From assembly GCA_029858505.1 (NCBI GenBank), contig JAOUEW010000002.1, forward strand, positions 416,851-480,850: a stretch of 64,000 nucleotides of DNA. Direction: 5' to 3'. The notes under the pieces were generated by a model. It had not been told where the DNA came from. It made no database searches and saw only the letters and a list, made by a program, of their open reading frames with translations. Of the stretch, positions 25,023 to 33,464 are shown in pieces. The translations under genes were made by a program, and so were the position numbers. Numbering within the stretch: the first letter of the stretch is position 1; each line of letters opens with the position of its first letter. This DNA comes from Deltaproteobacteria bacterium (GTDB lineage Bacteria; SAR324; JACQKK01).

Positions 25023-25475
25023 ATGATGAAAACTGTATCCTTCAAATCGGTGGTCTTAAAAACAACGGTTCTTCATACGGGCACGTATTTGATCATTGGC
25101 GGTTTGGCCTATTTGCTGCTCGATTACCCACGAAAATATGCTGATCCATCCGTGGCGATCTTCATGCGCCAGACCAGCGATCCGTGGGTTCAGGCCGGGA
25201 TTCTGTTTCAACCCGTCCGGGGGTTTTTATTGGGGTGTGTGTTTTACGCGCTTCGAGATGTGATTTTTTCCCGCAAGGATGGATGGCTGAGGCTGTGGGC
25301 GATGCTTGTCATCGTAGGGGTCATCACTCCGTTTGGGCCAGCCCCAAGTTCCATTGAAGGGGTGGTCTATACCAATCTGCCCTTATGGTTTCACTTGATG
25401 GCACTTCCAGAAATATTCATTCAAACTCTTCTGCTGTCGTTTCTGACGCATGTCTGGGTCAATCGTTCCAGATAG
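25023..25475 (+). CDS. Unknown 150-aa membrane protein
   Basis: Good start signal (GAGGAGAAGGATAAC). About four hydrophobic segments: TYLIIGGLAYLLLDYP, FLLGCVFYALRDVIF, WAMLVIVGVITPFGPAP and FIQTLLLSFLTHVWVN. No family is recognised. It ends at a bidirectional terminator shared with the RNase E/G gene. Confidence 0.65.
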   Translation: MMKTVSFKSVVLKTTVLHTGTYLIIGGLAYLLLDYPRKYADPSVAIFMRQTSDPWVQAGILFQPVRGFLLGCVFYALRDVIFSRKDGWLRLWAMLVIVGVITPFGPAPSSIEGVVYTNLPLWFHLMALPEIFIQTLLLSFLTHVWVNRSR

Positions 25476-25503
25476 TCGAACCATCCTATCCCAGGACATA
25501 AAA

Positions 25504-25538
25504 AAACCGCCCCCGTGCTGAACGGAGGCGGTTTTTTT
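25504..25538. terminator. Bidirectional terminator
   Basis: Stem AAACCGCC (25504-25511) with GGCGGTTT (25527-25534), extended inside by CCGT/ACGG, with A6 on one side and T7 on the other. It separates the convergent 150-aa membrane gene and RNase E/G gene. Confidence 0.9.
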
Positions 25539-25572
25539 GTAGGATCACTGGACGGAAACTCTCAGGTGAAAA

Positions 25573-27885
25573 TTAATGAGATTCCGTGGGTGGCGGTTCG
25601 TGATGGGACACGAAAGTTTCTCCCACCACGGGGGCTTGGCTCTCGCCAGTGGGTTTGTTACGGCGGCCCCGGCGGCGGGCTGGCACAGGCACCAGGGGGG
25701 GCAGGGTCACGGGCTTGCCCTCCAAAGGTTCTGGGGAGTGGGGAGATTGATACATTTGCCCCACGGCCAGGTTCAGCGGGCGGCGGGCACCCCGGCGGCG
25801 ACCTCCAGGAGCCGGGGCCTCTGGGGTGGGCGTAGCCGCCATGCCAGCGGGGGCTTCTGAAGCCCCGGGGCGGACGGATTCCGATGCATGCGTTTCTGGT
25901 CGGGGGGTCTCAGCCGATTCCATCACCGGTTCTCCCGGACCTTTCCCACGGCCCCGGCCCCGGCCCCGGGGCGGGCGGCCAGATTTTTCCTTGCGGGGTT
26001 CTTCCGCCTTGGGGGCTTCGGCCTCCATGCGTTCTTTTCGCTCTGGGGGGCGTTCGCTCCGGTCGCGGTCTCTGCCCCGGCCTCGATCCCGGCCCCGGTC
26101 TCTGCCCCGATCCCGTCCTCGGGGGCGGTCTTCCCGGCTGGGCTCAGACTCTTTGTGCTCTCTCGGTTCCGCTGCCGGTACCACAGGCTTGGCCGGGGCA
26201 GGAGACGAGGAAAAGTCCGTTCCGTAATCTACCGGTGCTGGGGCACTGCGGCCCAGGCCAAACAAGCGCTTCCACAGGCTGGGCTTGGACGCTGCGGGGG
26301 AAGAAAATCGCCCGAAGGAGGTCGGCCTGCGATGGGAAAGGCTGCTAGACCGTGCGGCTTCGCGGCGGGCCAATTCAGCGGCCTGCCGAGATTCACGGAT
26401 TTCCGATTCGTCCCTGGGGTCTTTGCGGCCGGTCAATTTTAAGGGCATGCCCAATTGCAGGTCCGCGCGGCCTTCAATTCGCACTTCCACCGAGAATTCC
26501 TGCTCCAGGTCGGCAATGAACACCCGCTGTTCATTCAACAGATGATTGGACAGTTCCAGCGGAAGCTCTCCGTCGATGGCGGCGTACTTGCCCTGGGCGG
26601 CCAGGTCCCGCAGAGAGCGAAGCACTTGGTTCGAAGCCGTGGCCAGGGTGGGCACATGGCCGATTCCTCCGCAGACCGGGCAGTGGGTCTTGAGCCCCCG
26701 GGTGAGTTCCATGTCAATCCGTTGGCGGCTGAGTTCCAACAAGCCAAACTGAGAAATTTGCCCAACGGTGGTGCGGGCCTTGTCATTTTTCAAGGCATCG
26801 GCCACGGTTTTTTCCACCTTCCTCCGGTTGCCAGACGACTCCATGTCGATGAAGTCAATCACCACCAATCCCCCCAGGTTTCGCAGGCGCAACTGACGGG
26901 CAATTTCTTCGGCGGCTTCCAGGTTGGTGCGAAGGGCGGTGTCTTCGATGTCTTTTTCTTGGTTGGAACGCCCAGAGTTGACGTCAATGGAGACCATGGC
27001 TTCGGTGGGTTCGATGACGATGGACCCGCCGGATTTCAAGGGGACTTTGTCGGTGTCGAGGGCTTCCACCTGGGCTTCCACGTTATGGGCGGAAAACAGG
27101 GGGCGCTGCCCTTGATACAGTTTGAGGCGGCTGGAAAACTGGGGCATTTGCTGGTGGAAAAACTCTTCGGCTTCTTTCAGCACGCCTTCATTGTCTACCC
27201 ACACTTCGGCTACTTCATCGTTAAAGTAATCACGCAGCACCCGCACCACCACGCCGGCCTCTCGGAACAGCAGTCCGGGTTTTCGGTTGCCTTCAAACTT
27301 TTGCTGAATTTCCGTCCAGGTGCGGACGAGGTTTTGATAATCCCCCTTCAATTCTTCGGCAGAACGGGTAATTCCGGCGGTGCGGACAATCACCCCCATG
27401 CCATCGCTGGCCATTTCGTGAAGGGCTTCTTTCAGCCGCCCGCGGTTCTCGCCGTCTTCGATTTTCCGAGAGACCCCGGTGCGTTCGCTTTGGGGCATCA
27501 GCACCAGATAGCGGCCGGGAAGGGAGATGCTGGTGGTCAGGGCGGCGCCCTTTTCTTTTACGGCTTCTTTCAGCACCTGCACGATGACCGGCTGGCCTTC
27601 CTTCAAAACCGATTGGATTCGGGCTTTGCCCTTACCACCCGCGGCCTTTACCAGAGAACTGTGCAAATCGTTCAGCGAAAGGAACCCGTTCTTTTTCGAA
27701 CCGTACTCCACAAAGGCCGCCTGAAAGGCCGGGTTTACCTTGACCACCGTTCCCCGGTAGATGTTTCCCACCGTGCGGTCCCGGTCGGTTCGCTCCACAT
27801 GAAGGTCCTTCAAGATATTATCCTCCACCAGGGCGATTCGAATCTCGTCCTCGTGCAGGTCAATCAACATTTTCTTTTGAGCCAT
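25573..27885 (-). CDS. rng: Ribonuclease E/G family endoribonuclease with Arg-rich tail
   Basis: 770 residues. The N-terminal S1 domain (residues 1-115) contains VGNIYRGTVVKVNPAFQAAF and VEYGSKKNGFLSLNDL. The catalytic DNase-I-like part has MVSIDVNSGRSNQEKDIEDT and LVVIDFIDMESSGNRRKVEK, the metal-binding Asp positions, and the Zn-link HCPVCGGIGH. After about residue 500 the chain is low-complexity: a basic RGRDRG-type tract (about 26060-26120 in DNA) and Pro/Glu/Arg-rich stretches, probably RNA- or partner-binding as in the E. coli RNase E scaffold. It processes mRNA and rRNA. I cannot separate E from G by sequence alone. Confidence 0.93.
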   Translation of the reverse strand: MAQKKMLIDLHEDEIRIALVEDNILKDLHVERTDRDRTVGNIYRGTVVKVNPAFQAAFVEYGSKKNGFLSLNDLHSSLVKAAGGKGKARIQSVLKEGQPVIVQVLKEAVKEKGAALTTSISLPGRYLVLMPQSERTGVSRKIEDGENRGRLKEALHEMASDGMGVIVRTAGITRSAEELKGDYQNLVRTWTEIQQKFEGNRKPGLLFREAGVVVRVLRDYFNDEVAEVWVDNEGVLKEAEEFFHQQMPQFSSRLKLYQGQRPLFSAHNVEAQVEALDTDKVPLKSGGSIVIEPTEAMVSIDVNSGRSNQEKDIEDTALRTNLEAAEEIARQLRLRNLGGLVVIDFIDMESSGNRRKVEKTVADALKNDKARTTVGQISQFGLLELSRQRIDMELTRGLKTHCPVCGGIGHVPTLATASNQVLRSLRDLAAQGKYAAIDGELPLELSNHLLNEQRVFIADLEQEFSVEVRIEGRADLQLGMPLKLTGRKDPRDESEIRESRQAAELARREAARSSSLSHRRPTSFGRFSSPAASKPSLWKRLFGLGRSAPAPVDYGTDFSSSPAPAKPVVPAAEPREHKESEPSREDRPRGRDRGRDRGRDRGRGRDRDRSERPPERKERMEAEAPKAEEPRKEKSGRPPRGRGRGRGKGPGEPVMESAETPRPETHASESVRPGASEAPAGMAATPTPEAPAPGGRRRGARRPLNLAVGQMYQSPHSPEPLEGKPVTLPPLVPVPARRRGRRNKPTGESQAPVVGETFVSHHEPPPTESH

Positions 27886-28859
27886 GATGTTTTGTCCTTA
27901 TGAAATGAACAGCGTTTGAGCGGTCGAATGCGGATCAAGCCGGGAATGTTCCCGCGATCGGTTATTGCTGATGAGGAGTTCAAGGAAGGAAAGCAGGCGC
28001 CGCGAAACCATGGGCGGAAGAGAGAGACATTCGGGGGGAGGATTCACCAAGAGGAAGAAAGGTACATTCGGCGTGGAGTTCCGGGGAGGGCCTTTCGGCT
28101 GAGCAATCCGGGGGGTGATATACACCCGCCTCCACCCATCTTTGTATTTTTCTATCTTTCTTCCATCTTTCTTCAAGCCCATCCGGCTGGCCGGAAGGCC
28201 TTCCTGGTGATCTTTGTCCTCCCCCGTAAAACTCTCCGCGTTCCAAAACACGCAGCCGCGGCTGACTTTTTCCTTCCAGCCATTCTTTCTGTCTTTTCTG
28301 AAAGTCTTTTCTTCCAACCTGGATCGACTCGTTAGGTGAGCGCACCTGAACATGGTCTCTGATACAGCCAGGACTTGGGGGGCGACCCAAGGGTTGGTTG
28401 AATCTTTATGTCCGGGTTCGGGGGCCACTCCAAAGAATGCGACCCGAGAGCCGTTATGTTTTAACTGTTCTAGCCTTTCAATCTTTGGTGATAGCTGCCA
28501 TTGGTCATGGCGTTGATCGGTTGGGGGGAATTCGGTGGCCTTTGAGAACATCCTTGTTATGAAAGGCATTCATGAACTTTCACCGTTCCCAAGACAGGAT
28601 TTATAAGCCCCCTGAAAACAGGGTGTTTCCCGTCCATGTAGGGTTTTCACCCTAATTACACACGTTAGGGGCTATGGTCGGGAAAGTCAAACGCCTTTCC
28701 AAAGAATCTTTTCTTCACTTTTGGAGGATACCGTCTTGTTCTTTACGGAAAAACCGGGTAGGGATGAATAGGTTTTTGTTGCGTGGTACCCCCTTATAAC
28801 GGCCCTGATTTGGGCCGAAACAGCTTTTTGGCCCTATCCAAAAGACAGCGGAGACATCC
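27886..28859. other. 974-base region without a confident gene (RNase E/G leader side)
   Basis: It lies between the minus-strand RNase E/G start and the plus-strand PilZ gene. A 223-codon open frame (27898-28569, minus) has no recognisable motif and a polar, Pro/Arg/Lys-rich mix unlike neighbouring proteins, so I do not call it a gene. A structured segment at 28626-28685 is listed separately. A long untranslated leader for the RNase gene, as known for E. coli rne autoregulation, is possible. Confidence 0.4.
28626..28685. other. Structured 60-base segment with alternative inner hairpins
   Basis: The arms TTTCCCGTCCAT (28626-28637) and ATGGTCGGGAAA (28674-28685) pair at 11 of 12 positions. Inside, AGGGT-TTTC-ACCCT can form one hairpin and CCCTAA...TTAGGG another, and the two compete for the same CCCT. 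This could be a cis-acting RNA or a protein-binding dyad; direction of transcription is unknown. Confidence 0.4.
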
Positions 28860-29468
28860 ATGAGTAAAGCGATGACAAAATCTGTGGTTCGAAAACGTTC
28901 CACGGCTTTGGCCCATAAACCTAAAATTCTCGATATTTGGCTGCCGACCAAAAAAGGTGAAGACCGCGTGGGCCGCTGGGGCCGCTACCTGCCCCATCAA
29001 GGCGGATCCTTGGGTTGGTTTGAAGGCAAGGGCGTGCCGAAGACGGAACTGGCCAACAACTACCAATTTCATAACGTGTTCGACCCCTCGGAAATTCGCC
29101 CGAAGCTGTTTGAACGCTGGGGAAAAGACTTGGACCGCCGGTCGGAGCCCCGTAAAAATACGGCTCCCCGCTACCGGGTAGATGTGATCGAGAAATCGAC
29201 CACCTACAAGGGAGAAATCGTGGATATCTCCCCCCACGGAATGCGGGTGCAGTTCCCCAAGGCTGCCGCCCTGAAAAAAGGGGATACCATGAAGGTTCTG
29301 GTGTTTGGTGATCCCAAGCGCAAAGAACCCACCCTGAAACTGGACACCTTGGTGGTGTGGAGCGGGACCTCTAACATCAATGGTCGGTCGGTTTCCCGGG
29401 CTGGCTTTGGGTTCATGACCCTGAATGCCAAAGAAGAATCGGCGCTGAAAAAGCTTTCCCGCGAATAG
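28860..29468 (+). CDS. PilZ-like domain protein
   Basis: 202 residues; GGAG lies before the ATG. Residues 95 to about 200 carry the PilZ pattern: an Arg-rich entry (DLDRRSEPRKNTAPRYRVDV) and about 20 residues later DISPHGMRVQF (D/NxSxxG), followed by strands ending RAGFGFMTLNAKEESAL. PilZ domains bind cyclic di-GMP. The N-terminal ~90 residues (Lys/Trp/Gly-rich, PTKKGEDRVGRWGRYLPHQG) have no recognised family. Ligand binding is plausible since RxxxR-like Arg residues are present. Confidence 0.72.
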   Translation: MSKAMTKSVVRKRSTALAHKPKILDIWLPTKKGEDRVGRWGRYLPHQGGSLGWFEGKGVPKTELANNYQFHNVFDPSEIRPKLFERWGKDLDRRSEPRKNTAPRYRVDVIEKSTTYKGEIVDISPHGMRVQFPKAAALKKGDTMKVLVFGDPKRKEPTLKLDTLVVWSGTSNINGRSVSRAGFGFMTLNAKEESALKKLSRE

Positions 29469-29474
29469 CCAACA

Positions 29475-29603
29475 TAGACCTTTGCGTAACCTATGTTTTC
29501 CCATCCCCCTGCCCCCTTCCCTGGGGGAAGGGGGTTGATTTTTAGGGGGCTTCGCCACCATTCTTCCCGTTTACGGCAAAAACCCGGGTTATGCAGAGGT
29601 CTC
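29475..29603 (-). repeat. GAGACC-TIR element, long form (R4)
   Basis: 129 bp with ends TAGACCTTTGCGTAACC and GGTTATGCAGAGGTCTC. The outer parts match R3; about 50 extra bases in the middle include CCCTTCCCTGGGGGAAGGGGG (a palindrome) and TTAGGGGGCTTCGCCACC. The same inner module occurs in R6. No clear target duplication. It follows the PilZ stop by 6 bases. Confidence 0.82.
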
Positions 29604-29624
29604 AACCTGGGTTTGCTTGAAATA

Positions 29625-29656
29625 AAAAAGCCCGCCTGAAAAGGCGGGCTTTTTTA
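29625..29656. terminator. Bidirectional terminator
   Basis: Stem AAAAAGCCCGCC (29625-29636) with GGCGGGCTTTTT (29643-29654) and loop TGAAAA. A and T tracts on both sides serve the PilZ gene and the convergent M23 gene. Confidence 0.92.
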
Positions 29657-29693
29657 TTGGGTTCACCCTGAGGATGAACTGAACCACTAAGGA

Positions 29694-30761
29694 TTAATCA
29701 ATGAGATAATTCATGGGATTGACGGACAGATCATTCACCCGGATTTCGTAGTGCAAATGGGGACCGGTGCATTTGCCCGAACACCCGAGAGTGACCAGGG
29801 GATCTCCCCGTTTTACCCGGCGTCCTTCGCGCACCAGAAACGCTTCGTTATGGCCATATCGGGTGATGATGCCATAGCCGTGAGACAGCACCAGCATGTT
29901 GCCCATGGCGGGGTCTACGCCCGCAAAGGTGACAATACCATCGGCGGGGGCTTTAATAATCGTTCCCCTGGGGGCTACGATATCTATTCCATCGTGTTTG
30001 GTTTGCAGGCCGGTGAAGGGGTCTAACCGATAGCCAAAGGTGGAGGAAATAAACCCACGCACGGGCCAGCGGTGGGGGGTGCGTTCCAACAGGTCTTTGC
30101 GGTCTTCCAGAAAAGCTCTCAGATTGTTGAAAGATTCCTCTTGGTAATCGGCCATTTCCTTCAGGCGGGTCAGGTCCCGGTCCACCATGGTCATCAGGTT
30201 CATTTGGCCTGGGTCCATGCGGTCTAAGGAGTGATCGACCTCACCCTCTGAACCGCCAATGCCATAGGTGGCCGAGCCCGGGCGCTCCACCTCCAGGCCA
30301 GACACGATCCGGAGTTTATAGTCCAGTTCGCGCATGCGGTCTAACTGTTGGGTGAGTTGATCCATCTGGGTCGAAATCCTCCGTACCTCTACTTGATTGC
30401 GAAGGTACTCTGTCTGCATGGCGTGATAGCTATGCAACCTAGAGGATAGGGTGAGGGTACTGATCAATGAATAGGCCCCCCCCAACAACAACATCCCGCC
30501 AAAGCCAACCATGAGAAAAAACACGGGTTGGGGAATCCGTACCTTGTAAACCTTCCCCGCCTTCTGGGGGAGGATCATCAGGGTATACCAGTTTTTAAAC
30601 AGGGAAATGTAACCCGCTTTCAGCCGTTCCCATTGAAGAGCAAGGTTGGTGGCAGCGGCGTTGGCCAGTATTTTTATTTTGGCCAAAACGCGAAGGGGTT
30701 CTTTTTTAGGTTGAGCTTTTTCTTTGGCCAAGGGTCCTCTTGAGGGGGGGAACTGTTTGCT
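29694..30761 (-). CDS. M23-family peptidase, membrane anchored, with coiled coil
   Basis: About 355 residues from the ATG at 30761 (a TTG at 30782 is possible). A basic cytoplasmic head is followed by one membrane helix (PVFFLMVGFGGMLLLGGAYS), a coiled coil (residues about 110-215), and a LytM/M23 domain: FGYRLDPFTGLQTKHDGIDI, then LSHGYGIITRYGHNEAFLV and GPHLHYEIRVN. The Zn ligands H in KHDGIDI, D after it, and HLH are all present, so it should be catalytic. The loop before GPHLH reads LGCSGKCT, with two Cys residues, where GSTGRST is usual. It trims peptidoglycan in the periplasm. Confidence 0.88.
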   Translation of the reverse strand, partial: SKQFPPSRGPLAKEKAQPKKEPLRVLAKIKILANAAATNLALQWERLKAGYISLFKNWYTLMILPQKAGKVYKVRIPQPVFFLMVGFGGMLLLGGAYSLISTLTLSSRLHSYHAMQTEYLRNQVEVRRISTQMDQLTQQLDRMRELDYKLRIVSGLEVERPGSATYGIGGSEGEVDHSLDRMDPGQMNLMTMVDRDLTRLKEMADYQEESFNNLRAFLEDRKDLLERTPHRWPVRGFISSTFGYRLDPFTGLQTKHDGIDIVAPRGTIIKAPADGIVTFAGVDPAMGNMLVLSHGYGIITRYGHNEAFLVREGRRVKRGDPLVTLGCSGKCTGPHLHYEIRVNDLSVNPMNYLID

Positions 30762-31193
30762 CATCGCTGGGTGAAACGCCAACGGGATGTTGTTGGGCCT
30801 TTGCCCTCACGTGATCAAGCCATCTTGGAACCGACACGACGAAATCATATGTAATAACAGAAGAATGTTGTCCTTTGGCAAGATTCTTCGCGGCGTGTAT
30901 GGGTTCTCTTGGAGATGATCCGAGGAAAAAATATAGATGCCATAGTGGTTGTAATGGTATTTCGGGGGAAATTACCAAAGCATGGTCGCAGGAAAAGCGG
31001 CCCAGCCGTGGGAAATTCCATGATGGCTAACAGTTTTTATCATGTTTGCGGAAGGGGTGCAATTGCCCAGAAAGCCTGAAAGTTTAAGAAAATGGGTGGA
31101 CTAGAAAATTTCTTCCCTTTCCCCTATCTATTCGTGATATAGAATGGAAAACAAATCCAGAAATCACTTAAACGGAGTTGAATTTATTCCGCT
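30762..31193. other. 432-base divergent intergenic region
   Basis: Lies between the M23 gene (minus) and greA (plus) and must hold both promoters. An inverted repeat GAAGAAT (30860-30866) / ATTCTTC (30883-30889) is seen. No gene or RNA identified. Confidence 0.4.
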
Positions 31194-31670
31194 ATGTCGA
31201 ATGCTATTCCGATCACCAAAGCCGGATTTGAGTCCATCAAGGAGGAGTTAAAAGACCTCTTGACGGTGCAGCGCCCGCGCATTCAAAAAGAAATCGCGAC
31301 CGCTAGAGAGCATGGAGACCTGCGTGAAAATGCGGAATATCATGCGGCCAAGGAACGTCAGGGGTTTATCGAGGGACGGATTCAGGAAATCAACGGGAAA
31401 ATGCCCCACTTTCAGGTGGTGGAACCGGGCAAGATGAACAATTCATCGGTGGCTTTTGGGGCTACGGTCACCATTCAAAACACGGAAACCGAAGAGAAGA
31501 TTACCTATCAAATTGTAGGTCAGGAAGAAGCCGACGTGAAAACCAATCGGATTTCCTTTCAAACCCCCATTGCCAAAGCCTTAATTGGGAAAAAAGTAGG
31601 AGATGTGGTGGCGATTACGGTTCCCAAGGGAAAAATGGAAGTAGAAATTGTGGACTTATCCTGGTCTTAA
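31194..31670 (+). CDS. greA: Transcription elongation factor GreA
   Basis: 158 residues, the normal length. The N-terminal coiled coil contains IPITKAGFESIKEELKDLL and the tip motif REHGDLRENAEYHAAKERQG with the catalytic acidic pair. The C-terminal FKBP-like domain has VGQEEADVKTNRISFQTPIA and ALIGKKVGDVVAITVPKG. It rescues backtracked RNA polymerase by stimulating transcript cleavage. Confidence 0.96.
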   Translation: MSNAIPITKAGFESIKEELKDLLTVQRPRIQKEIATAREHGDLRENAEYHAAKERQGFIEGRIQEINGKMPHFQVVEPGKMNNSSVAFGATVTIQNTETEEKITYQIVGQEEADVKTNRISFQTPIAKALIGKKVGDVVAITVPKGKMEVEIVDLSWS

Positions 31671-31836
31671 AATCGTTGTTCAGATAGATGGGTTGACGCG
31701 GATGTTCGTTATATAATTGTTATGGCAGTATAATTCGTTGAATATTTTGTGAAGGTGTTGGGCTGGGGTGGTGAAACAGTGAACACGGTGGATGCGGGGA
31801 CCATCTCCACATCAGACGCATTCCTAGAGGGAGCCG

Positions 31837-32502
31837 ATGAAAGACCAAACCTTTAAACTTGTTTCAGATATTCCAGATGACTTGCTGTCTACCTATCTTT
31901 CTTCGGATATGATTGCCGTGGATACCGAGTTAGATGGTCTCCGGCCCGGACGAGATCAAGTCTGCCTGATTCAGTTGTGCGACCGTAGCGGGAATGTGTG
32001 CTTGGTGCGGCCAGAAGCCCCCAAAGCCCCGCCCAACCTGAAGCGTTTGATGACCGATCCCAAGGTGTTGAAGGTGTTTCACTTCGCGCTTTCTGACGCA
32101 ACTTTTTTGCAGTCCAGCCTGGGCATTATGTCTCATCCCTACCGATGCACCAAGGTGATGAGCAAGCTGGCCCGGACCTACACCAGTAGCCACAGTTTGA
32201 AGGCGCTGATGGATGAATTGCTAGGCATGACTTTAGACAAAGAAAGCCAGCAAACCAACTGGCGATCTAAGAAATTGACCCAAAAACAATTGGTTTACGC
32301 CGCCAGCGACGTACTGAACCTGTTGAAGGTGTATGACCAATTGAAGGCAATGATTGAAGACCGGGGGAAGATGCCCACGGGTATTTCTCTGGCCGACTTA
32401 AACGAGCGGGTGCAGGGGTTTATCCCCACCATGGTGGAACTGATCCTGAACGGTTACGGAGACAAGGACAGCGGATGGGAAACCTCGATTTACAGTCATT
32501 GA
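31837..32502 (+). CDS. RNase D-like 3'-5' exonuclease (DEDDy)
   Basis: 221 residues; GAGGGAG before the ATG. DEDD residues are visible: DTELDG (motif I), HFALSDATFLQ (motif II) and QLVYAASDVLNLL (motif III with the Tyr). It has only the catalytic domain and lacks the HRDC domain of E. coli RNase D, as in many other bacteria. It likely trims tRNA or other RNA 3' ends. Confidence 0.88.
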   Translation: MKDQTFKLVSDIPDDLLSTYLSSDMIAVDTELDGLRPGRDQVCLIQLCDRSGNVCLVRPEAPKAPPNLKRLMTDPKVLKVFHFALSDATFLQSSLGIMSHPYRCTKVMSKLARTYTSSHSLKALMDELLGMTLDKESQQTNWRSKKLTQKQLVYAASDVLNLLKVYDQLKAMIEDRGKMPTGISLADLNERVQGFIPTMVELILNGYGDKDSGWETSIYSH

Positions 32503-32572
32503 TATTTCGCAGGCCATATCTTCCTGCTCTTGCCCAATGGTTTTCTCCTCTGCCTTTCTCAACTTTTTCTCA

Positions 32573-32602
32573 AAAGCCCCTTCCATTCGAAGGGGTTTTT
32601 TA
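32573..32602 (+). terminator. Terminator after the RNase D-like gene
   Basis: Stem CCCCTTC (32577-32583) and GAAGGGG (32589-32595) with loop CATTC, followed by six T residues; an A tract precedes it. Confidence 0.82.
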
Positions 32603-32804
32603 TTTCTACGTGTTGTCTCTATCTTCTTCTCTGGTTTTCTTGTCCTATACTTTTCTATTCTAGCCTCTTCGTTTTGACCTGCCCCCAGTGATTTGGGGGG
32701 TCTCCTGCGGGGTGTGTTCCACAGGGAGGGGCGGTTCGATCCATCCGAATCTCAGACCATCTCCTGACAAAAAACGCTCAACATCCAATGGGGGCTGGGG
32801 AGGG

Positions 32805-33464
32805 TCACCGGGTTTCACGGGCCCCATTGCCCGTGGATAGTTCTGTTTCTTCCGGTTCTTGGGGAGAAGGGTGGGATGGGGGCTGCTGATAGCGTAGGTT
32901 GGGTGGTTGGTAAGAAGGGTAGGCTGAGGGGGTGGTCGGCAGACCGTATCGGGCGTAGGTGGACGGGATGGAAATGTTCGAGCGAGGGGTTGCGTTCGCC
33001 TCGAAACCATCTTCTCCGGGGGACAGATGTTCGATCTCAATGAGGCCAGTAACTGGAGCGGTTCTGCCATTCCCCCGGTTTTGGGCCGCCAGGGTGCTTT
33101 CTGGTTTGGCGGGGTTGAAGTTGAACATGGCAAGGCCAGAGACCAGGAACAACCCCGCCATGGCCGCGGCCAAAGGCAGCCGCATCCATGCGGATGCCGC
33201 GTGCCGCCGGGTTTCGGTTTGAAGCCTGGATTGGAAGGCGTTCCAGTCGGGCGGGGCCACCCGATGACGGGTTTCCCGCTCCAAACACACAAAAGCCGCC
33301 AGCGAACGTTCCAGCCCCCGCCACAGGTCTCGACAGGGTTGGCATTCTGCCATGTGGTTGCGCCATTCCGGGTGGGTGAGCACCTCCGGGTGGTCCACGG
33401 CCATCCGCTCAACAAGGGGGGTTTTATCGCAAACATGTTCAAAATGGGGGCGGTCTGTTTTCAT
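32805..33464 (-). CDS. Anti-sigma factor, zinc-finger type, membrane anchored
   Basis: 219 residues. The N-terminal ZAS motif is HPEWRNHMAECQPCRDLWRG, with H-x3-C-x2-C. A membrane helix follows (LPLAAAMAGLFLVSGLAMFN, residues about 107-127), then a Pro/Ser/Tyr-rich periplasmic part. It starts with ATGA overlapping the sigma gene. The protein should hold the sigma factor inactive until an envelope or redox signal is sensed. Confidence 0.85.
   Translation of the reverse strand: MKTDRPHFEHVCDKTPLVERMAVDHPEVLTHPEWRNHMAECQPCRDLWRGLERSLAAFVCLERETRHRVAPPDWNAFQSRLQTETRRHAASAWMRLPLAAAMAGLFLVSGLAMFNFNPAKPESTLAAQNRGNGRTAPVTGLIEIEHLSPGEDGFEANATPRSNISIPSTYARYGLPTTPSAYPSYQPPNLRYQQPPSHPSPQEPEETELSTGNGARETR

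Noticed and set aside
26455-27903. 482-codon plus-strand frame opposite RNase E/G
   Set aside because: Antisense shadow of the catalytic part of RNase E/G.
27898-28569. 223-codon minus-strand frame upstream of RNase E/G
   Set aside because: No motif, composition unlike neighbouring genes and no convincing start signal; kept only as part of a region described as gene-free.
31692-31712. TTGACG and TATAAT before the RNase D-like gene
   Set aside because: The spacing is only 13 bases, too short for a sigma-70 promoter.
32660-33442. 260-codon minus-strand frame overlapping the anti-sigma gene in another frame
   Set aside because: The other frame (32805-33464) has the zinc-finger motif, the membrane helix and the ATGA overlap with the sigma gene; this one is Pro/Trp/Arg-rich with no motifs.
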